The position numbers and the translations under genes are program-made. Below the pieces are notes generated by a model. It had not been told where the DNA came from. It did not search any database and saw only the letters and a list, made by a program, of their open reading frames with translations. A stretch of DNA of 64,000 nucleotides from Camelus bactrianus. Lineage: Eukaryota; Chordata; Mammalia; Artiodactyla; Camelidae. Where the stretch lies: positions 49,616,501 to 49,680,500 of the forward strand of contig NC_133551.1 of assembly GCF_048773025.1 (NCBI RefSeq). The letters run 5' to 3'. Of this stretch, positions 32,463-43,447 are shown piece by piece; the stretch's first letter is position 1; each line of letters begins with the position of its first letter.

Positions 32463-32600
32463 TATCACAAGCAACAGAAACCAATTCTCACTAACTTTTA
32501 AATAAAGAAGAAATGTATTAAAGGAGGATGGGGGTCTCATGGAGTTGGTGGGAGGCTGAAGAATTGGGCCAGGAGAGGGCAAGAAGCAAAACGAAGGACT
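32463..32600 (-). repeat. uncharacterised dispersed repeat, copy A
   Basis: The text 'atcacaagcaacagaaacc', 'ctaacttttaaataaag' and 'aagaaatgtattaaagg' resembles a common old mammalian repeat whose other copy here is at 53885-54010. Its T-rich left end suggests a retroelement tail in reverse. Family not assigned. Confidence 0.4.
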
Positions 32601-32619
32601 GATAGGTTGGAAACACACA

Positions 32620-32960
32620 TTTATAGTCTGGAAAGTGCCAACAGGGTGCAGGGCAAGTTCTACAAGAGCATCGAGGCTGGTATGTCTGTATCAGCCTGAG
32701 GGAGCTGGGGATATTTCACAGAGCTGGCAGTGTCAACCTCAGAGGACAAGTAGGGAAAAGCAGTTCAAGCTGGTGAAATAGCATATGCAAAGGCAATGAA
32801 ACTTGAAACAAGGCGATCTTGTTTAGGCACCTGCAAGTAGTTCAAGTGTGAGTGGCAGGAAAAGGAAAAGAGAGGCAGAGAATGAGCCTGGAAAGGGAGG
32901 CAGACACCAGACAAGGGAAGTCCTTGAGGGACTCTTAAAGAGTTGGTATTATATCCCATC
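32620..32960. repeat. ancient mammalian-wide repeat, left part (unassigned)
   Basis: The text 'aggcaatgaaacttgaaac', 'agggaagtccttgaggg' and 'actcttaaagagttggt' fits the same ancient repeat class as at 45330-46020. A hAT element at 32964 interrupts it. Confidence 0.35.
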
Positions 32961-32963
32961 GGC

Positions 32964-33069
32964 CAGAGTTTTCCAAACTGGGTTCCTGGAACCATAGGTG
33001 CCTGAGAGATGCTAGTTGATGCCCCTTGAATAAAGGATTCCATGAGCACGTAAGTTTGGGAAATATGTG
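32964..33069 (+). mobile_element. short hAT-like MITE
   Basis: Inverted ends CAGAGTTTTCCAAACTGGG and AGTTTGGGAAATATGTG enclose the palindromic MITE type reading 'gttcctggaaccataggtg' and 'ggattccatgagcacg'. It is about 106 bp and non-coding. No clean 8-bp duplication seen. Confidence 0.6.
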
Positions 33070-34100
33070 GACTATTATGTCTTTCTCTCTTGGATGATCA
33101 TCAAGATACTAAAGGCTCTGAGAAGTCCTGCAGTGAAAAAAACACAGGAGGAGACCAGTTGGGAGGCTGAAGTGGTGCTCCAGGTGAGATGCTAGGTGCT
33201 CTCTGTCCCTGAACTAGAACGGAAGACTTCCCCCTACCAACCCCGCCCACAGGATGTTACAAGAGTAAAGCGCTTTAATTCTTTTGAAAAGGGCATAGGC
33301 AGAAGAGGAGGACTTGGTTGTAAATCCACTAGAAAGGGATGTAGCTCATGTGGAAAGTGAGCCCTCTGACAAAATGCTAATTTTTTAGAAAAGTGAACTC
33401 AGTATTTCTAGATTTGTTGTCCTGACAAGCCCTCCATTCCTTTTGGCTTTTGCTGCAAATGTTCGGTTTTCCCAGACCTGTGACTTTTGCTGCCGTGGTT
33501 GAACATCTCTGCATTCTTGGTTCTAGAAGTGCAAAATATTTCCTCTCCTTTTTAGCGATTCTCTTTAATTTTTTTTAAATGAAAAGAGGTATGGAAATGA
33601 AAAATCCCTCTCTCTTCCTGCCTCTTGGAAGAAGGGAAGGGAAACGTTTCCCAGAGGAATTCATCTTGGGTAGAAAGACAGAATTGAAGCCGGGACTGCT
33701 GAGATAGTGACGGATAGCCTGGAGGCGGGGTGCTTTGCTTTGCTTGCTGTGAGGCTCCAAACCCTGTGAGCTGTGTGTCCCAGTGCAGATCTTGAAGGAT
33801 CAGGAGAGTGACAGCAGCTAAGCCCTGGCTGCAAATGAGTAGAGGAGCCTGGAGCTTTAGCTAGGGCCTTGGGCTGGTCTGGGAGACACTTGCCCAGACG
33901 TGTGCATATCTGCGCATAAGAGACTTTCATCACAGGAGGACTCCTGTAGGAGGACTCCAGGCAACCAAAGAAAAGGGCTTATTTGACGGTAACTTTTTTG
34001 CCTTGATCATCTTTGCTGACACCTGGAACAAAAAGGAGAGGAAGACTTTTTCCATCAGTTTCACAGAACGTAGCTCCTACAAGGATCAGCAGGAGAAGAG
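33070..34100. other. mostly non-repetitive, no gene supported
   Basis: The part at 33390-33580 is unique AT-leaning text. A short tandem of GGAGGACTCC units lies at 33935-33957. Frames at 33661-33933 (minus) and 34003-34296 (plus) show no family. Confidence 0.4.
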
Positions 34101-34109
34101 AAAGGGTGG

Positions 34110-34215
34110 CCACCAGCACCTATTAAGCGCCTACTTTATGCCAGGAGCTTGCAGCTGGTCTATGTTTTCATCCACACGAGTACAGTGGTCCTCAGTGCAA
34201 TTATTAGTATTAATT
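34110..34215 (-). repeat. MIR SINE fragment (reverse)
   Basis: The text 'ttaagcgcctactttatgcc' and 'aggagcttgcagctgg' matches the reverse MIR tail. Confidence 0.45.
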
Positions 34216-34254
34216 GTAGGGAAGAGCGGGGGATATGCTGTTGTGTTGGGCTTT

Positions 34255-34355
34255 TTTTCTTTTTTACAATTTTTAAAAAAATTAATTATAAAATAACATT
34301 TATTTTAGAAAATTTAGGGTGTACGGAAAAGTATCAAGAAAAAAGTAACAGATGC
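34255..34355. repeat. AT-rich old L1-like fragment
   Basis: The text 'aataacatttattttagaa' followed by 'ggaaaagtatcaagaaaa' resembles the start of the old L1 3' pattern seen at 1370. Short and uncertain. Confidence 0.35.
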
Positions 34356-35215
34356 TGAGACCTAGTAAGGGCCAACCACCTGCCCACGTGAGTAAGTTAT
34401 GGGTGTGGATTTGGCTAGAGAGAGGCCACAGCATGTACCCAGATCCTCCCCTCACCCACTCACTCATTCACTCGACCGACGTTGATTGAGGGCCTTCTGT
34501 GTCTCATAGATTACATCATTTAATTTAATTTCACTGGAAAAGAATCTGTCGGGAGGCAAAGTTAGTGGCAGGGCTGGAATGTATTTTTAATGCATGTTTA
34601 ATACATGTACAGATACAGAAATAAATATAGATGCACATTTATTCTTGGGTTAAGATAGACATGTTGATTTCCAAGGTCTGCCCACCCACAGTGACACTCC
34701 AGTGTCAGAAAGGAGCACACCCATGGCCAGATCTTAGTTTCCGAGTACTGTTCTCTGATAAAAGGAATCAGAGCTGCTTGGAGAAATGGCTGATTCTGAG
34801 GCTGGGCAGGAAAAAGACATGACCCTGAAACATCTTATCGTTCCAGAAAGTAAGGAAGTGCTTCAAACCCAAACCAAACCAAACGAAAGATGAGGGTATG
34901 CCTAAGGGACATGAGGGCCAACTAGAAAGCGCTCTCAGTGGCCAAATGGAGCAATTGGAGCAAGAAAATAAATAATGGCAGCATTGAATTATAACCAGAA
35001 GAGTCCATGAATGCATTTATTACAAATACATAACTGAATACATACATAAATAGGGAAGAAGACACACATTTTCTGTGTAGGAGAATTCCTATGAATATAT
35101 GCTACCCCCTTCCAGTAGATGGAGCTTAATTCCTTTCCCCTTGAGGGGAGGCTAGGCTTAGTGACGACTCATTTCCAAAGGTTAGAGTGTGGAGCAGGGA
35201 AGTAGTAACTCATGG
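34356..35215. other. no gene; few weak repeats
   Basis: Short frames only. Weak MIR-like and AT-rich patches (34500-34640); nothing firm. Confidence 0.35.
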
Positions 35216-35219
35216 TTTG

Positions 35220-35320
35220 GTTTTGTTTAATTTATTTTTAATTTTTTTTAATTATTAAATTTTAATTTATTCTTTTATTGAAGTATAGTCAGTTACAATG
35301 TGTCAATTTCTGGAATGTAG
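35220..35320 (-). mobile_element. tip of an L1 3' end with long AT-rich tail (reverse)
   Basis: A T-rich tail (about 35220-35279) leads into only about 40 bp of antisense L1 3' UTR ('ttgaagtatagtcagttac' and 'aatgtgtcaatttctgg'). The text then switches abruptly to plus-strand L1 sequence of another subfamily at 35322. It is the most severe L1 truncation in the window. Confidence 0.7.
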
Positions 35321-35321
35321 T

Positions 35322-36075
35322 TTGGTGCAGCCACTATGGAAAACAGTATGGAGATTCCTCAAAAAACTAAAAAGAAGACTTTCCATATGATCCAGCAATC
35401 TCACTCCTGGGCATGTACGCAGAGGGAACTCTAATTCGAAAAGACACATGCACCCCAAACAAAAACACTAATTCAAAAATATATATGCATATTCACTGCA
35501 GCATTGTTTATAATAACCAAGACATGGAAACAATCTATGTGTTCATCAGTGGAAGAGTGGTTATTCACCTATAAAAAAGAATGAATCCTTCCATTTGCAA
35601 CAATGTGAATGGACCTTGAGGGCATTAAGCAAAATGAGATAAGTCAGACAGAAAAAGATAAATACTGTATGATCTCATTTGTATGTGGAATCTAAAACAT
35701 AACCAAAACCAAAAAATAAACAAAAAAGCGAACTTGTGTACAGAGAATAGATTGGTTGTTGCCTGAGATGGGGAATAGGGGAAGGTGGAAATGGGTGAAG
35801 GAGATCAAAAGATACAAATTTCCAGTTATAAAATGAGTAAGTCATGGGGTTGTAATGTATAGCATGGTGGCTATAGTTAATTATACCCTATTGCATGGGA
35901 GAGTGGGTCTTGAAAGTTCTCATTATGAGAAAAAAGATTTTTTTGTAACTATGTGTGGTGATGAATGTTAACTGGACTTATTGTGATCATTTTGCAACAT
36001 ATACAAATACTGAATCATTACTTGCACATCTGAAACTAATGTTATGTCAATTATGCCTCAATTTTTAAAAAAAAG
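35322..36075 (+). mobile_element. L1 fragment: end of ORF2 and 3' UTR
   Basis: The text reads forward as the L1 ORF2 end ('tttggtgcagccactatgg', 'atgatccagcaatctcac', 'aataaccaagacatgg') and then the 3' UTR ('ggtggctatagttaattat', 'tgtcaattatgcctcaat') to an A-rich tail at about 36063-36075. The reading frame is broken. It is older than the neighbouring 3' tip in subfamily features. Confidence 0.85.
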
Positions 36076-36099
36076 TACAAAGGGCACTTGTTCTACAAG

Positions 36100-36375
36100 T
36101 TCTGATACAGACACACAGTGACATACCATATAGGAAAAAATAATGGTATGGTAGAGTACTGTTTAATTATGGGAAGATATTTTTATTGTAATAAATGAGA
36201 AGAGAAGGCATACATAGAATAACACAAATGTAGGGGAAAAGCATATACATGTGTATAAAAATACTTAAAGAACAAACACTGAAACATTTATAAGAGTAAT
36301 TTCTGAGTGGTGGGATTACCAGTGATTTTTTATTTTCTTTGTGCTTTTCTATATTTTCAAATTTTTCTTACTTTT
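36100..36375 (+). mobile_element. old L1-type 3' fragment
   Basis: The text 'tactgtttaattatggg', 'tttctgagtggtgggatt' and 'gtgcttttctatattttc' with a T-rich end matches old L1 3' sequence in forward orientation. Continuity with the preceding L1 is uncertain. Confidence 0.5.
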
Positions 36376-36399
36376 GTTTCTTGCTCAGAGAACCTATAT

Positions 36400-36622
36400 G
36401 CTAAGGTCCCTCCGGGGGGCTCCCGGTGCCTGTTAACATTGTAAATGTTCTGAGTCCTGCAGGGCAGGAAACTTTCTACTTGTAAACGCAATTTTCCTTT
36501 GATTTATTTGATCACATTTTTTTCCATTGCTCTAATCCCAGAATTATGCCTAGCACATAGTAGGTGTTCAATATATATTTTGTGCATGAATGAATGAATG
36601 AATGAATGAATGCTTATGACCA
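36400..36622 (+). repeat. L2 tail with (GAAT)n run
   Basis: L2 3' text 'gtcctgcagggcagg', 'cctagcacatagtaggtg' and 'ttcaatatatattttg' ends in a GAAT tetranucleotide run at about 36587-36612. Confidence 0.65.
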
Positions 36623-36624
36623 GG

Positions 36625-37395
36625 TGGGAAATACACAGCCCTGGTCCTCCCTACACAGTGCGCTATCTTCCCACCTGCTGGCCTCTCTAGTAAGGCAGCT
36701 TCTCAGCAACTTTGAGTGTGACCCACAGGAATCACTCATGGGACACTGACACCGAGGCAGTGGGCAGAGTAGTGAAGGCCTAGAGGAGAGACCTGATTAA
36801 GAGAAGGACCTTTACAGCAGTCAGAGCACCAGGCTTGAGTCCCTACTAGGGCCACTCTGCAGACAAGGAGACTTCCTGATGAGGCTGAGGAAGCCCAGAA
36901 AGCTGGCCAAGATGTTGGGAGCAACTGGTGTTCCTGGAAACAGACTGTACGTATGTCCTGGGAGATCTCAGAAGATCTCACCCCCAAGTTCCCGGACCCC
37001 AAGTTCTCTGTGCTGACATATGATCCTGGATATGTCCACTGGCTTCACAGCACACAGGGCAGGAACTACCCAGGGCAGCCTGCTCCTGTGTGTGCTGGTT
37101 CTGACACTTGGGAAGTTGTTTCTTAGGTTGAACTGAAATCCTCCTCCCTACAATTCCCATTGATCATTAGCTTTCTGAGGAATAGTCCTCACATCCTGCC
37201 ATATGGTAGCCATCCACATCTGGAAGAGCAGAATCCAGGTTCCCTGAAACTTCTCTCCTGGCCGTCATCTCTTTGTCCTGGACAAGTCAAGAAATGTATT
37301 CAAACACAGCTACTTTAAGTTACTCTGCATTCCTGGTCCAGTTCTGGTAGAAATGAGGAAAGGTGGGAGTTTGCAGAACAGAATGACTCATTTCA
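36625..37395. other. no gene supported
   Basis: Minus frames of 60-88 codons (36736-37160) resemble no protein. Ordinary composition, no firm repeat. Confidence 0.4.
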
Positions 37396-37399
37396 GTGA

Positions 37400-37985
37400 G
37401 GTATTAAAGGTCAGAAGGCATTTGCCCATCAAAGAAAGGGAATAGGGTGTTCCAGGAAGAAGCAACAGCAGGTGCAAAGGTGTGTAGGTATGAAGGGGCA
37501 TGCGCGATTGGAGGAACTGGCTCAAGGGTAGACTGTGTGTGTGTCCTGTGTGTGTGCACCTGTGTCGATACATATATATGTCATATATATGTGGGAAAGG
37601 GTTAGAAGGGGTTCTGAGAGGAAGAATGGGGTCAACTATGAGGGACTGTAGGGAGTTTGGACTTGACTCTGCAGGAAAGGGTGAATCATTCAGGCTTTCA
37701 GGGGTTAAGTTAATCAGAAATGGGTTTTTAGAAGCTCAGTCTGAACACTTATGTCAGGGAGAGAATTCAGGGGTGAGGGTACCAATGTCAGAATGTGTAC
37801 ATCTTATTCCAGGGCCAGTGAGGGACTGTGAGACAAACTGGGATGGGTGTTGGGATCAGGGAATTGAAGTTTGCTGGGTGAGAAGGAGCTATGTTGTCCA
37901 GGCCTAGAGACTCGCTGGGGTAAGAAACAGGGAGCCACTGAAGGTTTCCTAGTTGTGAGTTTTCCCATGGCCAATGGGTACATTG
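37400..37985. repeat. ancient mammalian-wide repeat (unassigned)
   Basis: The blocks 'gtgttccaggaagaagc', 'aacagcaggtgcaaagg' and 'tttggacttgactctgcagg' are in the order of a widespread ancient repeat. A 135-codon plus frame (37500-37907) lies wholly within it and so is not a gene. A TG/TA-rich patch lies at 37535-37592. Confidence 0.5.
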
Positions 37986-38094
37986 GTCTTTAGTAGGGGT
38001 GCTTGATTTGGTTTTTGGAGGAAGGAAAAAAGGAAATTCATTTTTTACCAACTACTCTCTCTCTACTGGGCGTACTGCCTCTTATCTCCTTTGG

Positions 38095-38185
38095 CAAATC
38101 TGAAAATGAAAACACAGAGAGGTTAAGCAATGTGTCCACAGTCACACAGCTAGGAAGTGGCAGAACCAGAGAAGCCAGTTTTACA
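38095..38185 (-). repeat. MIR SINE core (reverse)
   Basis: Well-preserved reverse MIR core: 'acagagaggttaagcaatg' and 'agtcacacagctaggaag' with 'tggcagaaccag'. Confidence 0.7.
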
Positions 38186-38189
38186 AGTC

Positions 38190-38720
38190 ATCTCTGACCC
38201 TGGAGTCAGAAAACAACACCTGACTCTGTTTCATAGACTGGTTGCTTTTACTCAGCGTGGTATTTGGTTTTACATGAATGGGATTTGACCCAGGTGTCAT
38301 GCGATCCTATCTGGTGACAAGCTACGTGTGCTTATTCAATTGAAGCCCTCATGAGTCTCTTACTGAAGCACCATGACCAGAAGGACAGGGGAGGACAGTC
38401 TGGTCCCAGCCCAGCCAGTGACAACACTGATGGCCCTGTATTGTTCAAAATTTCCTTTTCAATGAACTAGAGGGTTCAGACTAGATTAATATTTCCCAAA
38501 TCATCTGTGTGTCCCACCTTCACAATTCATGCCCCACCAGCCTATCCCCTAGACTATTATTTATTTAAATTCTTCAAAAATATCTACACTGATTTATTTT
38601 TTTCTAACCCAGCTTTTATTTAACCTGTAAAATCATGGGTTTGTTTTGATTTGATTTTCTCTAAGTCACATTAAAATAAACTCGTAAGTATAAATAAAAT
38701 GCCAAAAATTGTCTTCCTAA
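38190..38720. other. AT-rich, nothing firm
   Basis: No gene. The part at 38540-38720 is AT-rich with no family match I trust. Confidence 0.35.
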
Positions 38721-38724
38721 CAAT

Positions 38725-38930
38725 AATAATAATTAATAATAGCTAACAATGTTGAACTGAGGACTTCCCTAAGCAGGGTAATCTATGAACAAACTTCATC
38801 TTCACAATAACTTTATGGCATAAGTACTTATTATACCCGTTTCACAGATGAGGGAACTGAAGCACAGAGCAGTCATGTAACATGCCCAAGATTGCACAGC
38901 TACATCTACCTAAAATAACCTTGTAATCCA
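38725..38930 (-). repeat. MIR SINE, near full length (reverse)
   Basis: An 'aataataataattaataatag' lead is followed by 'tcatcttcacaataacttt', 'tttcacagatgagggaac' and 'caagattgcacagctac' in reverse MIR order. Confidence 0.7.
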
Positions 38931-38934
38931 CCAG

Positions 38935-40390
38935 TGGTACCTGCTGCCCATTTTGGAAAGCCCAGGACAAGGCCTGGCTGGCTGAGCGGTCACAGTTCTA
39001 TGACTGATTCTGCTAGAGGGGCACAGTGACGTGATATGAGCATGAAGTGAGCTGGCCCGCCATGACCACAGTCCAGGGAAGGCGGCGACGCCCACAGAGG
39101 CACCTGCAGTGGCCGCCAGAAGCAGGTGAGGAGTGGACAGGGGGTGCTGGTGCCCTGGGGACCAGGAGGGATGGGGAGCAGGGAGGTGAGGTGGCTCCAG
39201 GCTTTTGCTCCAGGGTTTCTGGAGCTGGAGGGACCCCTGACAGGATGAGGCCTGGGGATTGGCAGGGGATACGGGATTCTGCTGCAGTGAGAAGAAAGCT
39301 GGGCTCAGCTGCTAAGCAAGTTGAAATGGAGGACAAGGGAGCAGCTGGCTGACGTGGCCTCCTTTCCACGTGCAAGTTTATAGGCACTTATTTGGCATTT
39401 TCCTTATTCCATTAGCCATCCATTTCTAGCAGAATGATTTACATCATTCCCAGCTTTCTTCAGATTTCACTCCCCTGGATGAGATACAATATCGAGAAAC
39501 CTTTGTGCCCAGGGCACTAATTACCTGGACCACATCCCAGGACGCCGCTGCTAGCAGGATGCCTGGTGACTCACCTGTGCTTCCCTGTAAAAAATGGACT
39601 TGGCTGGGCCCCCAAAGCACATCAAAGCTGTGGGATCCACTGTGCTTTGTTCACAACTGGGAAGGGGAGCCGTCTGGCTACTCCCTCCTGCCCGGGCCTC
39701 TCTCTCCCTCGTCCCCATCGGGCCCCTAGCTCCTGACCTGCGAGAGGTCACTGGCTGGGTTATTTTGCCTCTCTGGGTCTTTGCTCATCTGAATGCAGCC
39801 CGAACTGTCACCTAGTAATTTTGAGGAGTCCTGCAAGGAGTTTCTCATATATCCACCATCCTGCCCATCAGCTGTGGTCCCCACGGGCATCTGTTCCCTT
39901 CCTCCCTTCCTGCTCTGGCTCCCACTTATGCACATCTACCCCCTTGAAGCTGCTCAGAGAAGCTTCATTCTTGCCTCCACCTATGAGTTGGTGGCCACAC
40001 CTTGCCAGGGGGCTCTGTTTGGATGGCCGGAGGGGGCAATCTGGACTCTGGACAGAGATGAGAGGCTGGGTGGAGATAGAGGTGGCACTCTGTCACCTGA
40101 GCCTCAAAACAGCATTGTATGAGCCCAAAGGCATAGGAAGCCCCTCTTGAATAGTTCCTTTGGCTTTGGTCTCTGACCTCTTTCGTCACAGGCACTCAGA
40201 ACCAGCCAGGGGACCTAGGGGCATCCATCCTGCTCCTTGTTTATTTCTCTCACTACCTCTGCCCTGCTCCTCACCAAAAATTCTCCTTCCCCAGCTTGAA
40301 AATCACCTTACCGGTGAGTAGAGCCATATGCAAAGTGGTCTGCTGTGTGCATAGAAGGGACATAAGCATATGTAGGAGGGGGTCGTGGTC
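38935..40390. other. GC-richer stretch with local CpG cluster, no gene proven
   Basis: CpGs cluster at 39057-39113, where a plus-strand frame starts with ATG at 39063 and is followed by a donor-like CAG-GTGAGG at 39123-39131. The frame stays open to 39352 but its translation is low-complexity. Minus frames overlap it (39013-39387). Elsewhere frames are short and compete. Confidence 0.35.
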
Positions 40391-40395
40391 CAGGT

Positions 40396-40793
40396 CTGTG
40401 CTATCCAATATGGTAGTCACTATGTAACTAGTGCAACTGAGGAATGGGATTTTTTTAATTTCCGTTTCCATTTAAATTTAGAAAACAAAGCCATGTAGAA
40501 CAGGAAGCACGTTTTTGTTTTGAAAGTACTACATTTCACTTTTGAAGCTGTGCATCCAGTAAGACACCACGGCCGTGTTGCAGTGCATGTGTAAGGTGCC
40601 AGCGTTGTTTCTAGCACCTCGTTAATAATCGTTTGTATTTCTTACTCAATGAAATGGTAGAATTTTGGATATATTGAGTTAAATGAAATATGTTACCAAA
40701 AATTAACTTCACCTTGTTTATTCTTCCTTTTTTAACATGGCTATGAGAAAATTACATATATTGCTCATATTACATTTTTATTGGACAGTGTTG
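40396..40793 (+). mobile_element. hAT-Charlie-type DNA transposon, copy 1
   Basis: The left end CTGTGCTATCCAATATGGTA and the right end 'tttttattggacagtgttg' are the expected inverted termini. Inner text 'gtgcaactgaggaatggg' and 'tggatatattgagttaaatg' identifies a common Charlie-group family. About 400 bp, non-coding. The same family occurs in reverse at 43124-43439. Confidence 0.75.
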
Positions 40794-40800
40794 GTCTCGA

Positions 40801-41022
40801 GCGGAAATTGCTAAGTTTTTCCATTAGGAGGCCAGATAGTAAATATTTTGGGCTTTGTGGGACATCTGGTCTCTGTCACAATTACTCAGCTGCTGTCGTA
40901 ATGCTAAAGCCGCCATAAACAATACAGAAATGAATGTGTGAGCTGTGTTCCAATAAAACTTTATTGATAAAAACAGGTGGCAGGTTGGATTTGACCTGTG
41001 AGCTCTCATTTGCAGACACCTG
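40801..41022 (+). mobile_element. second copy of the hAT family found at 12771
   Basis: The text 'gccagatagtaaatattttg', 'tctggtctctgtcacaatt' and 'tgtgttccaataaaacttt' is the reverse complement of the 12779-12990 element, ending at 'tttgcagacacctg'. It starts within about 10 bp of the end of the preceding Charlie-type element. Confidence 0.8.
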
Positions 41023-41184
41023 CTCCAGAGTAACAGCAGGCAACAGCAAGTGTGAAATGTAAAACAGGAACTGATGAGGATTAAATGAGCATCCTTAAGC
41101 CTGGACTGAGAAGGGAGGGCAGGCCCTGAGCAGAGGATGGAGTAAGAAAAGTCTTCCCGAAAGATAACAGGGGGAAAGGAAACT

Positions 41185-41330
41185 CACATCAACTGAGTGC
41201 CCAGGGTGTGCCAAGCATTTTTCACATATTTTACTTGCATTGGCTACGTTAATCCTCTCAACAAAACTGTAGGGCAGATACCAGACCATCATTACCCCCC
41301 TTTTCTAGGTGAGGAGTCAGGGTTCACTCC
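41185..41330 (-). repeat. MIR SINE (reverse)
   Basis: Reverse MIR tail: 'actgagtgcccagggtgtgc', 'tacgttaatcctctcaac' and 'aaaactgtagggcagatac'. Confidence 0.6.
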
Positions 41331-41334
41331 CAGG

Positions 41335-41885
41335 CATCCCTCTGCGATCTACGGCTTCTCACGTGCTGTTCCCTTTCCTCGCTGCATCTCCCAGCACTCT
41401 TATGAAGTTAGTGACCTAACTTCAGATGAACACCTGGGGCTTAATGGGGCCCAGAACTTGCCTGAGCACCACACCTGGTACCTGAGCCCACCCTCAGTCC
41501 AAGGTCACCTGCCCTCCAGGCAAGTTCTCCCTCTGCTGTATCTCTCCTTGCAACGAATGCTCTTGTCTGTGAAGCCGGGTCTTCGTGCCTCCCTGTTCCA
41601 GGTGTTGAATCCCTGGCACATGTGGCAAGGGTGATGTAACTTTTGGCGGGGGGTCAGATGCTCTTCCTGCTCCCCCTGGGTGCTGGTGGGAGCCCCTGGG
41701 AAACTGGGGGCTGGCAGGGCTCCTGGACTCCATGTCACCTCCTCTCCTCATCACAGACCAAAGAACAGGAGGCAGCAACTTGATAACACTTGAAAAAGTC
41801 ACTTCATACTTTTCAGTTACCTTCGCCTGGGTTCTTACTGATCCAAGGAGGCCACGAAAAGCTCAGAGGAGGGGACATTAGAGAA
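41335..41885. other. no gene supported
   Basis: A 145-codon plus frame starts in the MIR (41197-41634), and two minus frames overlap it, so none is credible as a gene. Confidence 0.4.
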
Positions 41886-41889
41886 ACAT

Positions 41890-42235
41890 TGTTCAATATA
41901 CATCTATAAAGTGAAACAAAATTGCTATCATAGTTTGTGTACAGCTTTATATGTTCTCTTTTTTTGGTCTCATTTAATGTTATCACGGCCAATTTCCCAC
42001 ATCAATAAATATTTTCAAAAACAGAAGTTTTAGTGTCTTCCCAATAGTCTATTTTGTAGAGTTGTCAGAATTTTCTTAACCACTACTTCTTGTTGGTTAT
42101 TTAGGTTGTTTCCACTTTTTTTTTGCTGTTGTAAATACTACTATGAAACTCATCTTTGAACCTAAATTTTTGCTTCGTTGCTCTGTTGATCCATTTTAGA
42201 TTCGTAGGAGTGGAATTACTTGCTCAAGTAGGTAC
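41890..42235 (-). mobile_element. old L1 3' fragment (reverse)
   Basis: Antisense L1 landmarks 'atgttatcacggccaattt', 'ttatttaggttgtttccac', 'tgctgttgtaaatactac' and 'ggagtggaattacttgctc' are in order. Highly diverged. Confidence 0.6.
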
Positions 42236-42239
42236 AGTT

Positions 42240-42744
42240 CTGAATGTGGACCCCCTCCCCCCACCCCTTGCTTACTCAGCCGATTCTAGGGGCTCTCAGG
42301 CTGATCAGATGACAAGCAGATGACAGAGAGGAGAAATAAAAGCAGCAAAAAAAAAAAAAAAAAAGCTGAACTGATCCTCATGCGGGCATAGAGGTCCATC
42401 AAGAAGAGAAAGGTCCCAGAGGGAAGACAGGCTGAGAAGAGCTTGGCCAGAAGAGGAGAGGGAACCGAGGAAGGATGCCCGGTGGAGTGATGCTTGCAGA
42501 TGAGACAGGAGGGGGCTAAGGTGTTTAGGAAGCTTGGCTGTGATTCATGCTGGGGAGTTTCCTTTTGCTACCTTCATGGGAGAACTCAGTCAAGGATTTT
42601 TTTTTCAAAACTTGTATTTTTCAAAATTTGGGGAACTCGATTTGTATTTCTTCTGTGTAGAGCACCCTGCTGAGATGGGCATTCAGATCCAGTTTTATTT
42701 GGGCTTACAAGACTTTGATAGAGATTACTGATTACATGCCAAAA

Positions 42745-42775
<31 letters not shown>

Positions 42776-43120
42776 ACTAACGCTTTCACCAAGAGCCTGT
42801 TTCGTGGCACCCTCACTGCAAGGACCAATAATTTCACAAGAGCATTTTCTATGTAAACTGGGATGTGGTGGTAAGAAGATTGAACTAGAATTGATAAGGC
42901 TTGATCATAAGCCAAGATCTGATTAATTTGCTTGAGCAAGTCATGGAAACACTCAGGTCTCTATCCCATTACGTATGTGAGCAGCTGGCCTGACCCAGCC
43001 CCTCTCACTTTGGGGCACAGCTGCCCCCCGAACATCCCCAGGGTGCCCCCACCCACCCAGCATAAGAGCAGTGAGGCAGGGGCAATCGCTCTCCCTGTTC
43101 TGAGTCCAAGGATTCCTCCA
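42240..43120. repeat. unique sequence with an A18 run and (TG)14 microsatellite
   Basis: A18 lies at 42347-42364 and (TG)14 at 42745-42772. No gene is recognised. A minus frame of 117 codons (42586-42939) reads through the TG run as a threonine-histidine repeat and is therefore spurious. Confidence 0.75.
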
Positions 43121-43123
43121 GAG

Positions 43124-43439
43124 CAGCGCTGGCTGATGGAAATATGTGAGTCACAAATGGGAATCATGTGTATCATTGAAAATTTTGTGGTCGCCACATT
43201 GAAAAAAGTGAAAAGAAAGAGCTGAAATCAATTTTAGTAATACATTTTCTTTAACACAGCACATCCACAATGGTGTCATTTCAACACATGGCATCAATAT
43301 AAAACAATTAATAACCTATTTGACATTCTTTTTTTCAATACTATGTCTTCAAATTCCAGTGTTATTTACCCTTACAGAGCATCTCAATAGCCAGCCACAT
43401 TTCAATAGCCACAGGTGGCTTGTGGCTTCCAGAGCACAG
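43124..43439 (-). mobile_element. hAT-Charlie-type DNA transposon, copy 2 (reverse)
   Basis: The same family as 40396-40793 in the opposite orientation: the left end CAGCGCTGGCTGATGGAAAT and the right end 'caggtggcttgtggcttcc' to 'agagcacag'. The flanks CTCCAGAG (43116-43123) and CCCCACAG (43440-43447) agree in 6 of 8 bases, a plausible decayed target duplication. Confidence 0.75.
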
Positions 43440-43447
43440 CCCCACAG

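Noticed and set aside
36587-36612. CRISPR-like or satellite array from the GAAT repeats
   Set aside because: It is a plain tetranucleotide tail of an L2 element with no spacers; no CRISPR array or satellite was seen anywhere, as expected in a mammalian nuclear genome.
37500-37907. 135-codon plus-strand frame
   Set aside because: It lies wholly within an ancient dispersed repeat and reads through a TG/TA-rich patch.
42586-42939. 117-codon minus-strand frame
   Set aside because: It crosses the (TG)14 microsatellite, giving a threonine-histidine run, and extends over unrelated sequence.
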